64,000 nt of DNA. It comes from an uncultured Ectothiorhodospiraceae bacterium. GTDB taxonomy: Bacteria > Pseudomonadota > Gammaproteobacteria > UBA6429 > Thiohalophilaceae. This document shows positions 17,495-26,045 of the stretch, piece after piece. Both the position numbers and the translations under genes were made by a program. Under the pieces are notes generated by a model that was not told where the DNA came from, did not search any database, and saw only the letters and a list, made by a program, of their open reading frames with translations. The DNA lies in NCBI GenBank assembly GCA_947260005.1, contig CAMYOL010000058.1, positions 107,040 to 171,039 of the forward strand, written 5' to 3'. Position 1 is the first letter of the stretch. Each line of letters opens with the position of its first letter.

Positions 17495-17836
17495 ATGGCC
17501 GAAGAAGTAGCACAACAATTAGGTATGCGCTTACGCAAGAAAGATGATTTTTCTACACTCATTGAACTATCTCATGGTGAAATTATTTTAGGACGATCAA
17601 CAGAGTGTACGATCGTTATTGAGGATTCAACCGTGAGCGCACGTCATGCGCGTATTTATACCTATTTATCCGTCTCATATATTGAAGACATGGACAGCTC
17701 AAATGGTACATTTATCAATGAAAATAAAGTCCAGAAACATATCTTAAAACCGGATGATGTTATAAGACTGGGTAAATTCCAGCTGATTGTTGATAAAGGA
17801 CGGGCAACTTCAGAAAATAAGAAAAATTATTTTTGA
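17495..17836 (+). CDS. FHA-domain protein
   Basis: 113 residues, essentially one forkhead-associated domain. The phosphothreonine-binding signature is complete: ILGRSTECTIVIEDSTVSARHARI, then DMDSSNGTFINENKV (Gly-Arg, Ser-x-x-His and Asn-Gly present). FHA domains read Thr phosphorylation by Ser/Thr kinases; no kinase is in the window. Start choice: ATG at 17495 behind GGGGGG; the frame also has a TTG at 17480. Confidence 0.9.
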   Translation: MAEEVAQQLGMRLRKKDDFSTLIELSHGEIILGRSTECTIVIEDSTVSARHARIYTYLSVSYIEDMDSSNGTFINENKVQKHILKPDDVIRLGKFQLIVDKGRATSENKKNYF

Positions 17837-17912
17837 AATATTTTCTTATTTAGCTGAGGATTCTGATTCTTCCCCAATAAAAACCGAATTTGTAATACCA
17901 TTAAAGGGCATG

Positions 17913-18173
17913 TCATTTTCCAGGTTCACCCGCAAAGAAAGCTTCCATTTCAGAAATGAGTTTTTCCTGATACTGACGCAACCAGTAATAAAGGTGAAAC
18001 CGATACTTATTTTCAAACATCAACATGTCTGTATAGGCTTTGACTAACTCACGACGTGCTTCCTGCATACGGTCTGGTTTTTTATTAAATATCTCATCAT
18101 ACCAGCCCGAAATAAATTCATCATCAAATTGATATTGGCTGCGGATTGTTTTCGTTAAAAAGTAAGCACACAT
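17913..18173 (-). CDS. Hypothetical helical protein, probably the 3' part of a gene interrupted by TGA
   Basis: 86 residues from the ATG at 18173, helical, aromatic-rich (FENKYRFHLYYWLRQYQEK), no known family. The same frame extends upstream through Glu-Lys-Ile repeats and an in-frame TGA at 18249-18251 to an ATG at 18272. That ATG is preceded by a well-placed AGGAG. The longer 119-residue version (with TGA as codon 8) looks like the original gene, since no good ribosome-binding site fits 18173 as well. See the finding on this locus. Confidence 0.5.
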   Translation of the reverse strand: MCAYFLTKTIRSQYQFDDEFISGWYDEIFNKKPDRMQEARRELVKAYTDMLMFENKYRFHLYYWLRQYQEKLISEMEAFFAGEPGK

Positions 18174-18203
18174 CCGCTCTTCCGTGAACTTACTTCTTAT
18201 TAC

Positions 18204-18239
18204 CTTTTCTATCTTTTCTATCTTTTCTATCTTTTCTTC
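18204..18239. repeat. 9-bp tandem repeat (CTTTTCTAT) inside the interrupted gene
   Basis: Three exact copies of CTTTTCTAT (18204-18230) are followed by one variant copy (18231-18239). On the minus strand they encode Glu-Lys-Ile triplets. Copy-number change would keep the frame because the unit is a multiple of three. Confidence 0.85.
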
Positions 18240-18372
18240 AGCCTCAGTTCACTTATCTACCATTCCTGGCATAACCTACTCCTCTACGATCAGTTTTATC
18301 AGTTACTTCTGGATGTATTATTGTTTGAATGATTAAATGAATATATTTATCTCGGGATTATTTGTCGCGATC

Positions 18373-18921
18373 TCATTTTTTTGTTATCTGACTATTAATC
18401 TCGTTAAAAAAATCACTGTACTCATCATCAGGCATATAGGATGACAATACCTTCATCGCATCACAGGCAATATCCGCATGCAATTTTGCTGTATTCCCAT
18501 CCCCCGTCATCGCAAACCGGCGAGCTGAATGTACATGATCCCATACACAGCGCTGCAACTTTCCCGACAAATGCAGAGAATCTTCCTGTGCCTGATGATT
18601 TTTCAAATACAAAGATAAGCCATTCAGTGTCATAGAACCCATGTTAGTTGAATAGTTCTGAATATCATCGGACTCCACTGACGTTAAAGAACTGACCACA
18701 TTCTGGTATTTTATATCTTGATAATCTTTAACAGAATAATTGCGACTAACCTCTTCGACGATCTCATCAATTAATTTATGTAATGCTCCACTAATTTCAT
18801 GATGATTATCGGAAGGTGATAATGAACGATAACTATGAATCCGGTCATGCAATGACACAAGAAAAAGTTCGGTATAAAGTCGCCTGATTTTATTAAGAAG
18901 TGACTCTTTATGCTCTTTCAT
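18373..18921 (-). CDS. Hypothetical helical protein
   Basis: 182 residues from the ATG at 18921; the frame also offers a TTG at 18954. It is largely alpha-helical and polar, with no signal peptide. Notable segments are LLNKIRRLYTELFLVSLHDR at the start and RCVWDHVHSARRFAMTGDGN in the second half. I do not recognise a family. It is on the same strand as, and 200 bp upstream of, the interrupted helical gene, and follows cytochrome b561. Confidence 0.5.
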   Translation of the reverse strand: MKEHKESLLNKIRRLYTELFLVSLHDRIHSYRSLSPSDNHHEISGALHKLIDEIVEEVSRNYSVKDYQDIKYQNVVSSLTSVESDDIQNYSTNMGSMTLNGLSLYLKNHQAQEDSLHLSGKLQRCVWDHVHSARRFAMTGDGNTAKLHADIACDAMKVLSSYMPDDEYSDFFNEINSQITKK

Positions 18922-18991
18922 TTTATATCTCGGTCTTCTGTCCTGATAAAACAATAAATGTAATCCTGCAATGGAATCTAAGCTTAAATCT

Positions 18992-19579
18992 CTACCTACT
19001 GTTAGTCATTTTCCTTAAGGTCCGATCTTTTTTAACAAACTGATGATATAACGCAGCTGCGGCATGTCCTGCTATTAACATCCAGACGACCCAAACCCCC
19101 ATAATATCTTTATGAATAAAATCCACCGGCTTTTCAAATTCCTTGAAGCTTATTCCTAAGCCGTCACTCACTATCATGGTAAAGACTTGAGTGCTCTCAA
19201 ACTTTGGAATGTCAAACCACATGAAAAACTCTGTATTAACCCCGGTACCAATATAGCCGGTGACCGGCATAATGATCATAATAGCATACAGCGAGTAATG
19301 ACCGATATGCGCCATTGTATGCTCAAGAGAAGTCCCTGGTTCTAAATCCGGCACCCGATTTAAAACACGCCAAATAATACGCAAGATAACAATAACAGCA
19401 ATGGAAACACCAACCGATAGGTGTAATTGAAGCGCTATCCAGTTCTCTGGTGTTTTCTCTTCGGTAAACCAGTGACGATAATAAACCGTACAATACGACG
19501 CAAGAAATAGTACTGCTGTTACCCAGTGGAGCCATTTTGCGATTGAACCGTAGTTTTGAGATGTATTTTTAATCATCAT
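18992..19579 (-). CDS. Cytochrome b561 family protein
   Basis: 195 residues with four membrane segments and paired heme-ligand His: AKWLHWVTAVLFL (helix 1), LQLHLSVGVSI (helix 2), AHIGHYSLYAIMIIMPVTGY (helix 3), and IAGHAAAALYHQFVKKDRTL (helix 4). This is the bacterial CybB type, a diheme quinol-linked electron carrier of the inner membrane. The physiological partner is unknown. It starts MMIKNTSQNYGS. Confidence 0.92.
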   Translation of the reverse strand: MMIKNTSQNYGSIAKWLHWVTAVLFLASYCTVYYRHWFTEEKTPENWIALQLHLSVGVSIAVIVILRIIWRVLNRVPDLEPGTSLEHTMAHIGHYSLYAIMIIMPVTGYIGTGVNTEFFMWFDIPKFESTQVFTMIVSDGLGISFKEFEKPVDFIHKDIMGVWVVWMLIAGHAAAALYHQFVKKDRTLRKMTNSR

Positions 19580-19638
19580 GGAGCGGCTCCTGTGTTCATA
19601 TTTAAGTGCTATATAAGGCCTTATACAAATACATTGTA

Positions 19639-20061
19639 TTAACTAACCTCTGACTCCGTATTACTTTTGTTAGTGAACCAGTCCTTCGCCTCTTTCGATA
19701 ATAAGTAAAAAAATATCCAGCAGATTGCCACAAAAATGGTCACCACTAACAGAATGGCAATGACAACATCCCAATCAGGTAGTGACATCACGATAAGTGC
19801 CGAAAAAAAACCAAATGAACCTAGTAGCATTATCATAAATACCACTGCGGATAAATATATAAGTGTTATTATTCGCGCTAAATTAGAACGCAGAATGAGA
19901 CCAATCACTAATAGGAAACTAATTGAAAATGACACAATAATACTTGTCACAGACTCTAATTCATTTACGTAATCGTCATAAGCTATATAAAGCGAACCCG
20001 CTAACATCATCGAAGCAACGATCCAAACCTTTATTGGAATATCTTCTAATCTTTTATTCAT
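19639..20061 (-). CDS. Four-helix membrane protein of unknown function
   Basis: 140 residues with four hydrophobic segments, about 13-29, 40-58, 65-90 and 97-125. A conserved-looking DWDVVIAILLVVTIFVAICW precedes the last helix, and the tail is charged. No family was recognised. It lies 11 bp after the stop of the membrane protein upstream, so the two are likely cotranscribed. Confidence 0.6.
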   Translation of the reverse strand: MNKRLEDIPIKVWIVASMMLAGSLYIAYDDYVNELESVTSIIVSFSISFLLVIGLILRSNLARIITLIYLSAVVFMIMLLGSFGFFSALIVMSLPDWDVVIAILLVVTIFVAICWIFFYLLSKEAKDWFTNKSNTESEVS

Positions 20062-20072
20062 AGTTGAAGTGT

Positions 20073-20558
20073 TTAATATCGTTTGCCAGCACGTAACCAG
20101 CTACCAAAATAGGTGGCCATGACAGAAAGCAGTGTCAACGCCAGGATTACGCCAAGCTGGTATATTTCAATACCTATATATAAACCATAACCTGATAAAA
20201 TCGCGGCAAGGATCAATGCAGCTTTTTTCCACCGCTCTCTAGCAAATATAGCGCAGACATAACCACCGAGCACTGAAAACCCTAATCCAAAGCCAAGTCC
20301 GATAAAACTCCAGATATTATTAAAGTTTGACGAATCTTCCCCATATAGATTCATGACCTCCTCAATTTTTTCAGGTGTCATATCCGGCGACCAGATCTGC
20401 ATTAAATAAATAATGGCTATAATCGTACTTATCACCATGGTTCCGCCTATATCAGCAAGCCCTCCAAACAAGACTCCCTTCCAAATTGAACCTGGACGAT
20501 GGGACTTATTGTCGCTCTCTACGTCTGAATTTGGTGAATTATATGGATTCTCAGTCAT
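20073..20558 (-). CDS. Multi-pass membrane protein with Asn-Pro-Tyr tail
   Basis: 161 residues from ATG 20558, which has an AGAGG upstream; the open frame begins at 20633. A polar N-terminal tail (MTENPYNSPNSDVES) resembles that of RDD-type and DUF4190-like proteins. Four hydrophobic segments follow, including a glycine-rich one (GLGFGLGFSVLGGYVCAIFA). Function unknown. Confidence 0.6.
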   Translation of the reverse strand: MTENPYNSPNSDVESDNKSHRPGSIWKGVLFGGLADIGGTMVISTIIAIIYLMQIWSPDMTPEKIEEVMNLYGEDSSNFNNIWSFIGLGFGLGFSVLGGYVCAIFARERWKKAALILAAILSGYGLYIGIEIYQLGVILALTLLSVMATYFGSWLRAGKRY

Positions 20559-20619
20559 TCGTTTACCTCTGCTATCAAACCTGGAGCAATTGAATCTAAT
20601 CCCATGTGAGTAATAATAC

Positions 20620-20760
20620 TCAGCACCCTGCATCAGGACGACATTGTGCAGGTTTCATTGTGCACAACGCTCCAATCGAAATTAATTTATTCTTTTGGAT
20701 ATGATAAACATTTTTGGTCCCGGGTAAATGCTCTCTAGGCGTAAATTCCAGGATATCCAT
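20620..20760 (-). pseudogene. Possible 3' remnant of a gene with an EF-hand-like calcium loop
   Basis: A minus-strand frame is open from about 20799 to the TGA at 20620-20622. It begins Gly-Arg-Leu-Tyr-Asp-Leu-Asp-Tyr-Asp-Gly-Asn-Met-Asp, which has the Dx[DN]xDG calcium-binding spacing, and continues as LEFTPREHLPGTKNVYHIQ. The only ATG (20760) falls inside the loop, and an in-frame stop lies just upstream of it. This suggests the tail of a lost exported protein, but a short real ORF cannot be excluded. The rest of 20761-20941 holds only the upstream region of the spondin gene. Confidence 0.35.
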
Positions 20761-20941
20761 ATTCCCATCATAATCTAGATCATAAAGCCTACCAGGTTAC
20801 ACAATACTATGACCCTGTTACATCCTATTACATTTAGGTCCTACGTGATAATTTTGCAATAAATCTTTTAAACATTTGTTAGATTCACGTGACTTTTCTT
20901 CCTTAATTTGTCGGAAACCAACTACAACTGGAAGGAAGATC

Positions 20942-21649
20942 ATGAAAAAGCTTGCTCTTACTGCAGCACTGACTGCATCGTTAGGCTCAGCTCCTGTTTT
21001 TGCGCAGGATCTGTCAATTACCGTTACCAATCTCACTCATGGCATGGCATTCACCCCCATTCTCGTCGCTGCACATGATGCGACAGGGAATTTATTCGAC
21101 ATCGGCCAACCTGCATCAGCCAATCTTCAGGCCATGGCAGAAGGGGGAGCATTGACCGGACTGGAAACCGATCTGGATGGCATAAGTGCAACCCATACCA
21201 ATACAGGTGCGCCATTGATGGCGGGAGACGATGTCACTGCCACATTAAATACCGATGCCACGCCGACGAATACTAAACTGTCTGTTGTTTCCATGTTATT
21301 ACCAACAAATGATGGATTTATGGGGCTGGATGCAATGGATATCCCGACGACAACGGGTACCTATCACTATTATATAAATGCTTATGATGCCGGTACCGAA
21401 GCAAATGATGAATTATTAAATCCCGGTGCGGGAGGCGCGCCAGGTGTCGCGGGTATACCAGGTGATCCAGGTGGTCTTGCCGGCAGTGGTGGTACAGGTG
21501 GTGCAGCAGGAACGGATAGTAACACCACGATACATATTCATCGTGGTGCACTGGGCGACGATCAACCCGCAGCCGGTAATAGCGATCTGGATAATACTGT
21601 ACATCGGTGGTTAAACCCGGTTGCACGCGTCACCATTACGGTTAACTAA
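20942..21649 (+). CDS. Exported spondin-domain protein with Gly-rich collagen-like insert
   Basis: 235 residues. The signal peptide ends at about residue 21 (GSAPVFA). The mature N terminus LSITVTNLTHGMAFTPILVAAHD and the following QPASANLQAMAEGG match bacterial spondin_N domains. The VSMLLPTNDGFMGLDAMDIP motif is the characteristic middle. Around residues 161-190 a Gly-rich stretch with Gly-x-x periodicity (AGGAPGVAGIPGDPGGLAGS) is inserted before the final strands. It is expected to be a secreted or periplasmic calcium-binding-type beta-sandwich. GGAAGGAAG precedes the ATG. It is followed after 11 bp by a paralogue. Confidence 0.85.
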   Translation: MKKLALTAALTASLGSAPVFAQDLSITVTNLTHGMAFTPILVAAHDATGNLFDIGQPASANLQAMAEGGALTGLETDLDGISATHTNTGAPLMAGDDVTATLNTDATPTNTKLSVVSMLLPTNDGFMGLDAMDIPTTTGTYHYYINAYDAGTEANDELLNPGAGGAPGVAGIPGDPGGLAGSGGTGGAAGTDSNTTIHIHRGALGDDQPAAGNSDLDNTVHRWLNPVARVTITVN

Positions 21650-21660
21650 GGGGGTGGTTC

Positions 21661-22359
21661 ATGATTCATTCAGTTATAAAAAATAGCGTTAAAGTCGCGT
21701 TACCCATTGTTGCCAGTGTTTTATTCGTTGCATGTGGTGGCAATGATAATCCGCCACCATTAGCGAGCTACGAGATTGAAGTCGTTAATGCGACAAACAA
21801 TCAACCTTTGTCTCCCGTTGCCGTGATTTCACATAGTGATAATTACTCAGCCTGGCAGATTGGTCGTGCGGCCTCAGTCGCTCTGGAAAATCTTGCTGAA
21901 GGTGGCTCAAACTCCGAACTCGCTGCGTCACTGAGTGGGAATACGGAATTTGTATCCGGATCAGGCGCGATTGGCCCCGCCTCAAGTGAAACGATGACCA
22001 TTACCGCAAGCAGCGCATCACAAACACAATTAACTCTTGTCACAATGTTAGTGAATACCAATGATGCCTTTGCCGGATTACGTTCCATCGATGTTTCAGC
22101 ACTTGCCGTCGGTGACACAATTATCCTGAATGCAAATGTTTACGATGCTGGAAGCGAATTGAACAGTGAATCTGCGGGTAGCATTCCGGGCCCCGCTGAT
22201 GGTGGTGAAGGTTTCAATGCTGGCAGGACAGATATCAACAATGTCGTACGCTATCACGGCGGGGTCGTAACGGCGGATGATGGATTGACTTCATCCGTGT
22301 TAAACCAGTCACATCGTTTTGATAATCCTGGAATGATGGTAACGATCACCCGGATATAA
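21661..22359 (+). CDS. Spondin-domain lipoprotein
   Basis: 232 residues. The signal sequence ends in lipobox LFVACGG, Cys at about residue 25. The spondin_N-like domain follows: YEIEVVNATNNQPLSPVAVI, QIGRAASVALENLAEGG, VTMLVNTNDAFAGLRSIDVS. It ends in the same final strands (HRFDNPGMMVTITRI) as the upstream protein. It has no collagen-like insert. Together the two look like a recent tandem pair of one soluble and one lipid-anchored protein. Their binding partner is unknown. Confidence 0.85.
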   Translation: MIHSVIKNSVKVALPIVASVLFVACGGNDNPPPLASYEIEVVNATNNQPLSPVAVISHSDNYSAWQIGRAASVALENLAEGGSNSELAASLSGNTEFVSGSGAIGPASSETMTITASSASQTQLTLVTMLVNTNDAFAGLRSIDVSALAVGDTIILNANVYDAGSELNSESAGSIPGPADGGEGFNAGRTDINNVVRYHGGVVTADDGLTSSVLNQSHRFDNPGMMVTITRI

Positions 22360-22554
22360 ATAACAAAGCCATGTTCCCTTCGTATGTCGGGGACTGATCA
22401 TCGTTAGTTACTGCAACACTAGCCTGGTCTTTCCCCGATTTTTTACTATTTAAGACTGGCTAAATAACCAGGCAAAATGATGGATATTATTATTCAAAGA
22501 TGTGCGGATCCTAAGGGGTCCTGCTCTCTTAGGCCGCTGAAAATAATTTAACAA

Positions 22555-23676
22555 TCAACCTGTTTTCTTGAAGGACAATCGCTCGATCTTGTCTCCACTG
22601 GATTCTAATGTATCAGAATTATTATGTTTTGCGACCATGGTTAATTTTTTCCTGTACACACTAATGGAGTGATCGCTAAGAAATTTTCTCCAGGGAAGTT
22701 TTTTAATGATCAGCCCTTTTATCCGGAAAATTATACTGACAAAGTACAGAAGCTTTACATCTTTATATTGACCTTTCGGGCAATTTGAGAGATAGCGCAT
22801 ATCTCCGCAGTGAAGGTAACCACCAAATTTTGACAGTAATAGTGTCCGCAGTGACTTACCGCCAACCCATGGAATAATTTGTAATAACCAGCCAATCACC
22901 GTAATCGTCTCTGAACTCGGTGGCAACATAGTGACACAATCAGCCGCATTAACCACTCGATAGATGGGAGTCTTAATATTCGCTATCCAATCTTCATCGC
23001 CCACTCTTGGCGATCCGAAGGTATAACATGCCGCAATTCCGCCTTTATGAGTCAGCATTTTTGCCGCAATGGTCGCAAGCGCACCACCTAAACTATGCCC
23101 GGTAATAAATAACGGTTTATTTTGGAATTGACTTTCATTAATTTTTTTCTCAACATCAAATCGAACCTGATCATAAGCCTCTTTAAATCCTGAATGTATT
23201 TTCCCGGCCGTTTCTTCACAGGCTGTTTTATAAGCTTTCGTATCCGCTTTAATATCTTTGATGCTCGTGGCCTCGGTCCCCCTGAAGGCCAGCACTATGT
23301 AATCTTTAAATGATACGAGAATGGCCTGGGTTCCATTGGTATTGAACTTATCAATCAGTTCGATTTTTAACAGGCTTAATTCATTATTTAATATCTCTTC
23401 TTGTTTTTCAGGGTCATAGCCCACTGTATCAATCAGTTTAACCAAAGCCGATTTTTTATTTTCACTGGCCAGTTTTGATATATTTTCTAAAAAATAATCT
23501 TTTACTTTCTCGTTAGAAAATAACGGGTTGAATTTCAGGTAGGCTAGTTCCGATAAACAAGACATTACCCATGCCGTTCGATCACTGTATGCCTGACGAT
23601 ACGACGGTATATCTTTATTGATCAAAAAATTAATTTGTTTTAAATCTGACTCCGAATTCGCTAAGATGTTTTCCAT
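22555..23676 (-). CDS. Class 3 lipase (alpha/beta hydrolase)
   Basis: 373 residues, no clear signal peptide. The fungal-type lipase 3 domain spans about 120-270. LVSFKDYIVLAFRGTEATS is the conserved strand. FITGHSLGGALATIAAKML holds the nucleophile Ser. VNAADCVTMLPP holds the Asp, and GGYLHCGDMRYLS the likely His. The C-terminal 100 residues are basic and hydrophobic (LLYFVSIIFRIKGLIIKKLP), perhaps membrane-associated. It is the last gene of a minus-strand envelope cluster, separated from it by decayed DNA. Confidence 0.85.
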   Translation of the reverse strand: MENILANSESDLKQINFLINKDIPSYRQAYSDRTAWVMSCLSELAYLKFNPLFSNEKVKDYFLENISKLASENKKSALVKLIDTVGYDPEKQEEILNNELSLLKIELIDKFNTNGTQAILVSFKDYIVLAFRGTEATSIKDIKADTKAYKTACEETAGKIHSGFKEAYDQVRFDVEKKINESQFQNKPLFITGHSLGGALATIAAKMLTHKGGIAACYTFGSPRVGDEDWIANIKTPIYRVVNAADCVTMLPPSSETITVIGWLLQIIPWVGGKSLRTLLLSKFGGYLHCGDMRYLSNCPKGQYKDVKLLYFVSIIFRIKGLIIKKLPWRKFLSDHSISVYRKKLTMVAKHNNSDTLESSGDKIERLSFKKTG

Positions 23677-24039
23677 GGTATTTTTCCCCTTAGTTGAAAT
23701 TGGGTTGATGCCATTTCATTAGACAAATTATGTAATTTCTCTCCTTACAAAGCCCATACACCTTGAGTTAAATCATATAAGGTTTATATATAATAGAGCT
23801 TATCTATGTGATAAATCGGTTGTTTAGGATCGAAAAGGGAATGGGGAATGAGAACCGATATATCAATATGAAAAATAGGTGTGTAGAACGCTCGCGGACC
23901 GTATTTGAAATTAAAAAAAGTTGCCCATGCTCCGGGGGATTTCCAGATTACGCTGAAACCGGGGTCAGCACACAATAAAGGTTGATGTCAGAGAAAACGA
24001 TTTTCTGACCCCGGTTTTTAAATACTCAATCTTACATAT
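23677..24039. other. Gap upstream of the lipase gene
   Basis: No supported gene; the 63-codon minus-strand frame at 23784-23975 has no ribosome-binding site or recognisable content. An inverted repeat with ACCGGGGTCAG-type arms (near 23958-23968 and 24005-24016, CTGACCCCGGTT followed by T) could act as a plus-strand terminator or be a remnant of the GGGGTCAG repeat family found at 30.9-36 kb. Confidence 0.4.
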
Positions 24040-24123
24040 CTAATCGTAAACCACTTTTGACCATTCCGACCAACCACCTGTCAGCCAGTAAACATTTTTA
24101 TATCCTTTTGAGACCGCAAACTT
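24040..24123 (-). pseudogene. C-terminal scrap of a rhodanese domain
   Basis: In a different frame from the muramidase, 24123 down to the TAG at 24040-24042 encodes FAVSKGYKNVYWLTGGWSEW and a few more residues. This is the conserved end of rhodanese domains (Gly-Tyr-x-Asn-Val-Tyr-x-Leu-x-Gly-Gly-x-x-x-Trp). A TAA directly precedes it. It starts just where the muramidase frame loses similarity to its family, so it marks a recombination joint. Confidence 0.7.
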
Positions 24124-24826
24124 TTAACGCAATAATTTGATAACGCGGACTTTTCTGAAATGCTAAAAAATATATCATTAACAGTACTATAACCGATTAT
24201 TTTATGTTGAGATCCATATATTTGTGGCATGCCCATTGATGTAGAATATAAAGCCTTGTCCTTATTTAAACGCATTGCCAATTCTAATACTCGCCATTCC
24301 CTGTCCTGACTTCCATGGTAACTTTCCCATGCTGAGTTCTCGTCCTGCCTGAATTGTTGCTTTCTCCAGGGCTTGTCTTTATTAAAGGTAAAATACATAT
24401 TGAATAGCTCCGGATTTTTCTTTCCGCAATTCCGCCAAAACTGATGAATCTCAAAACGAATAACCAGACGTCCATTTTTATCATACCCTTTTCCTAACGA
24501 CTCAATAGCTATAACGGCAAGCAACGCCTTGGTTTCGACATTAAAATTATTCGAAAGGGCCGAAATAAGACCAGCATACCCCTTCCATAACTTAACAAGT
24601 TTCCTTGTTGTTGGAGAATCCTGTTTCTTATCAAGCTTAAACTCAGTGGCATTCTCAGGTTCCAGGGGGACGTTAAAAAGTGTTTTATCACTATAAGAAA
24701 GCTTAGAAATCCCAAACAAGACCCAGCAGCATCCTTGCGTGTTTTTGCTGAACTCGTTGTAGTTAAAGAGACCAGGGCCTTTTCACTGGGCTTTCCTTTA
24801 AATAGCGCAGCCAGCTTAATCGCCAT
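24081..24826 (-). pseudogene. Frameshifted and 3'-truncated N-acetylmuramidase gene
   Basis: The main frame (24719-24081, 212 codons, TTG start) has the N-acetylmuramidase domain of phage-type endolysins: ALLAVIAIESLGKGYDKNGR (catalytic Glu), IRFEIHQFWRNCG, and STSMGMPQIYGSQHKIIGYS. The expected last 40 or so residues of the domain are missing. The frame runs into rhodanese-derived DNA and stops. A second frame upstream (from ATG 24826, MAIKLAALFKGKPSEKAL) looks like the natural N terminus and would join after a frameshift near 24700-24725. Peptidoglycan cleavage would be the role of the intact protein; this copy is probably inactive. Confidence 0.65.
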
Positions 24827-24938
24827 CCCCTGATCTTACTCTTCAAGAGCAAAAATCATTAACAGAGCAGCCTCACGGGTTTCTTCTTTTTGGAGGTTTG
24901 GCAAAAATTTTTTTATCAACTGAATTCTTTTGATCCGA

Positions 24939-25088
24939 TTATTTAAGTTTCAGTTGGGCCTCTTCAATTGACTGCTGCCGGTGATAATAGACAATGGTCG
25001 CGGAAGTACCAATCATAGCTATCACAACACCTGATTTTAAAGTAGACATTGAAGAAAGCTTATCCAAAAAATCCTTTTTCTCACTCAT
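24939..25088 (-). CDS. Small single-pass membrane protein
   Basis: 49 residues. AAGGAAG precedes the ATG at 25088 with normal spacing. A polar N terminus (MSEKKDFLDKLSSMSTLKS) leads to one hydrophobic helix, about residues 19-34 (SGVVIAMIGTSATIVYY), and a charged amphipathic tail. It lies between the lipoprotein and the muramidase genes on the same strand. A holin-like or scaffold role is possible by context only. Confidence 0.6.
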   Translation of the reverse strand: MSEKKDFLDKLSSMSTLKSGVVIAMIGTSATIVYYHRQQSIEEAQLKLK

Positions 25089-25177
25089 ACTAACTTCCTT
25101 TAATCTTGATAAGACCGGCGATAATTACACTTTAGCAGCACATAGCGATTTTTTCTTGCCCTGTCTGGATTCATCGT

Positions 25178-26032
25178 TTACAGGCTAAGACAAGCAAGTG
25201 CCTGCTGCTTAAATTTTTTCGGTAATTTGAGAGAAACATCTTTTCTCAATTCACGGATCCATCGCTGTGCGCATTCTGAAAACTTGATATCATCCTGACT
25301 GAGGTTCCCGCCAGGCATATCTTCGATCTGTGAAGTAGCAATAATCATTGCATCGCCAATGCGAGCCTGGTAGTTTTTTATTTCATCTTTATAATATCCC
25401 AGTAAGTTTGAATGGCGCGATAAGTAGTCAGGCAACTCTGTTTTTCCAAAGCCAACCAAAACATCAGTTAAAATCTTTTTCATACTCATAAAATAATGGT
25501 TAGCCTTGTCAGCCTCTTTCTTAGGTACTTTCATTGCCCCGGCAACCAATGACTCCATTTGTTGCCCGGGAAAAGGATCCGGGATATTTGAAGATTTAAT
25601 AGACACGGGGATGATAATAAACAAGGCACAATCCCGAGTCGGTTCAGAGGGTTTGAGCTGATTGCATAGATTTTTACCCTTGCTCACAATGCCTTTTATG
25701 TAATCCTGGTTCTGTTCCTTGCCCTGCCATGCTGCGATCATAGCGAGCCGTAAAAAGGCAATACGTGTTGCCGGTTTAACTTCCTGACCTTCTGCCGCCT
25801 CCCGCGCTTCTAGCGATACACCACGAAGAGCTGTTTCAAGATCCTCCTCACTGTACCATTTTCCACTAAATTTCTTGTTCTTCGCCTTCATATCCAGATG
25901 CTGAAGGTAGAGGAGTTCAAAGTCTGTCTGTAATCGGGCTAATTTTGGTCCACTGCCACAGGAAATCAGCAGTAAACTAATAAACATTAGCAGGATGGAT
26001 TTAGTTAGTAGTTCACGACGATAGATCGGCAT
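25178..26032 (-). CDS. Lipoprotein of the 24-32 kb envelope cluster
   Basis: 284 residues from ATG 26032 (GGAG 6 nt upstream; the frame extends to 26167). The signal ends in LLLISCGS, Cys at about residue 22. The mature protein is helical with repeated Lys/Glu/Leu patterns and four or five Cys. No family was recognised. It starts 13 bp after the stop of the 623-residue protein, so it belongs to the same operon. It presumably anchors part of a complex in the outer or inner membrane. Confidence 0.65.
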   Translation of the reverse strand: MPIYRRELLTKSILLMFISLLLISCGSGPKLARLQTDFELLYLQHLDMKAKNKKFSGKWYSEEDLETALRGVSLEAREAAEGQEVKPATRIAFLRLAMIAAWQGKEQNQDYIKGIVSKGKNLCNQLKPSEPTRDCALFIIIPVSIKSSNIPDPFPGQQMESLVAGAMKVPKKEADKANHYFMSMKKILTDVLVGFGKTELPDYLSRHSNLLGYYKDEIKNYQARIGDAMIIATSQIEDMPGGNLSQDDIKFSECAQRWIRELRKDVSLKLPKKFKQQALACLSL

Positions 26033-26045
26033 AGCAAACTCCACT

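Noticed and set aside
21318..21626. His/Tyr/Arg-rich minus-strand frame
   Set aside because: It is antisense to the Gly-rich region of the spondin gene; composition is a by-product.
23784..23975. 63-codon minus-strand frame
   Set aside because: No ribosome-binding site and no recognisable content; it lies between decayed genes.
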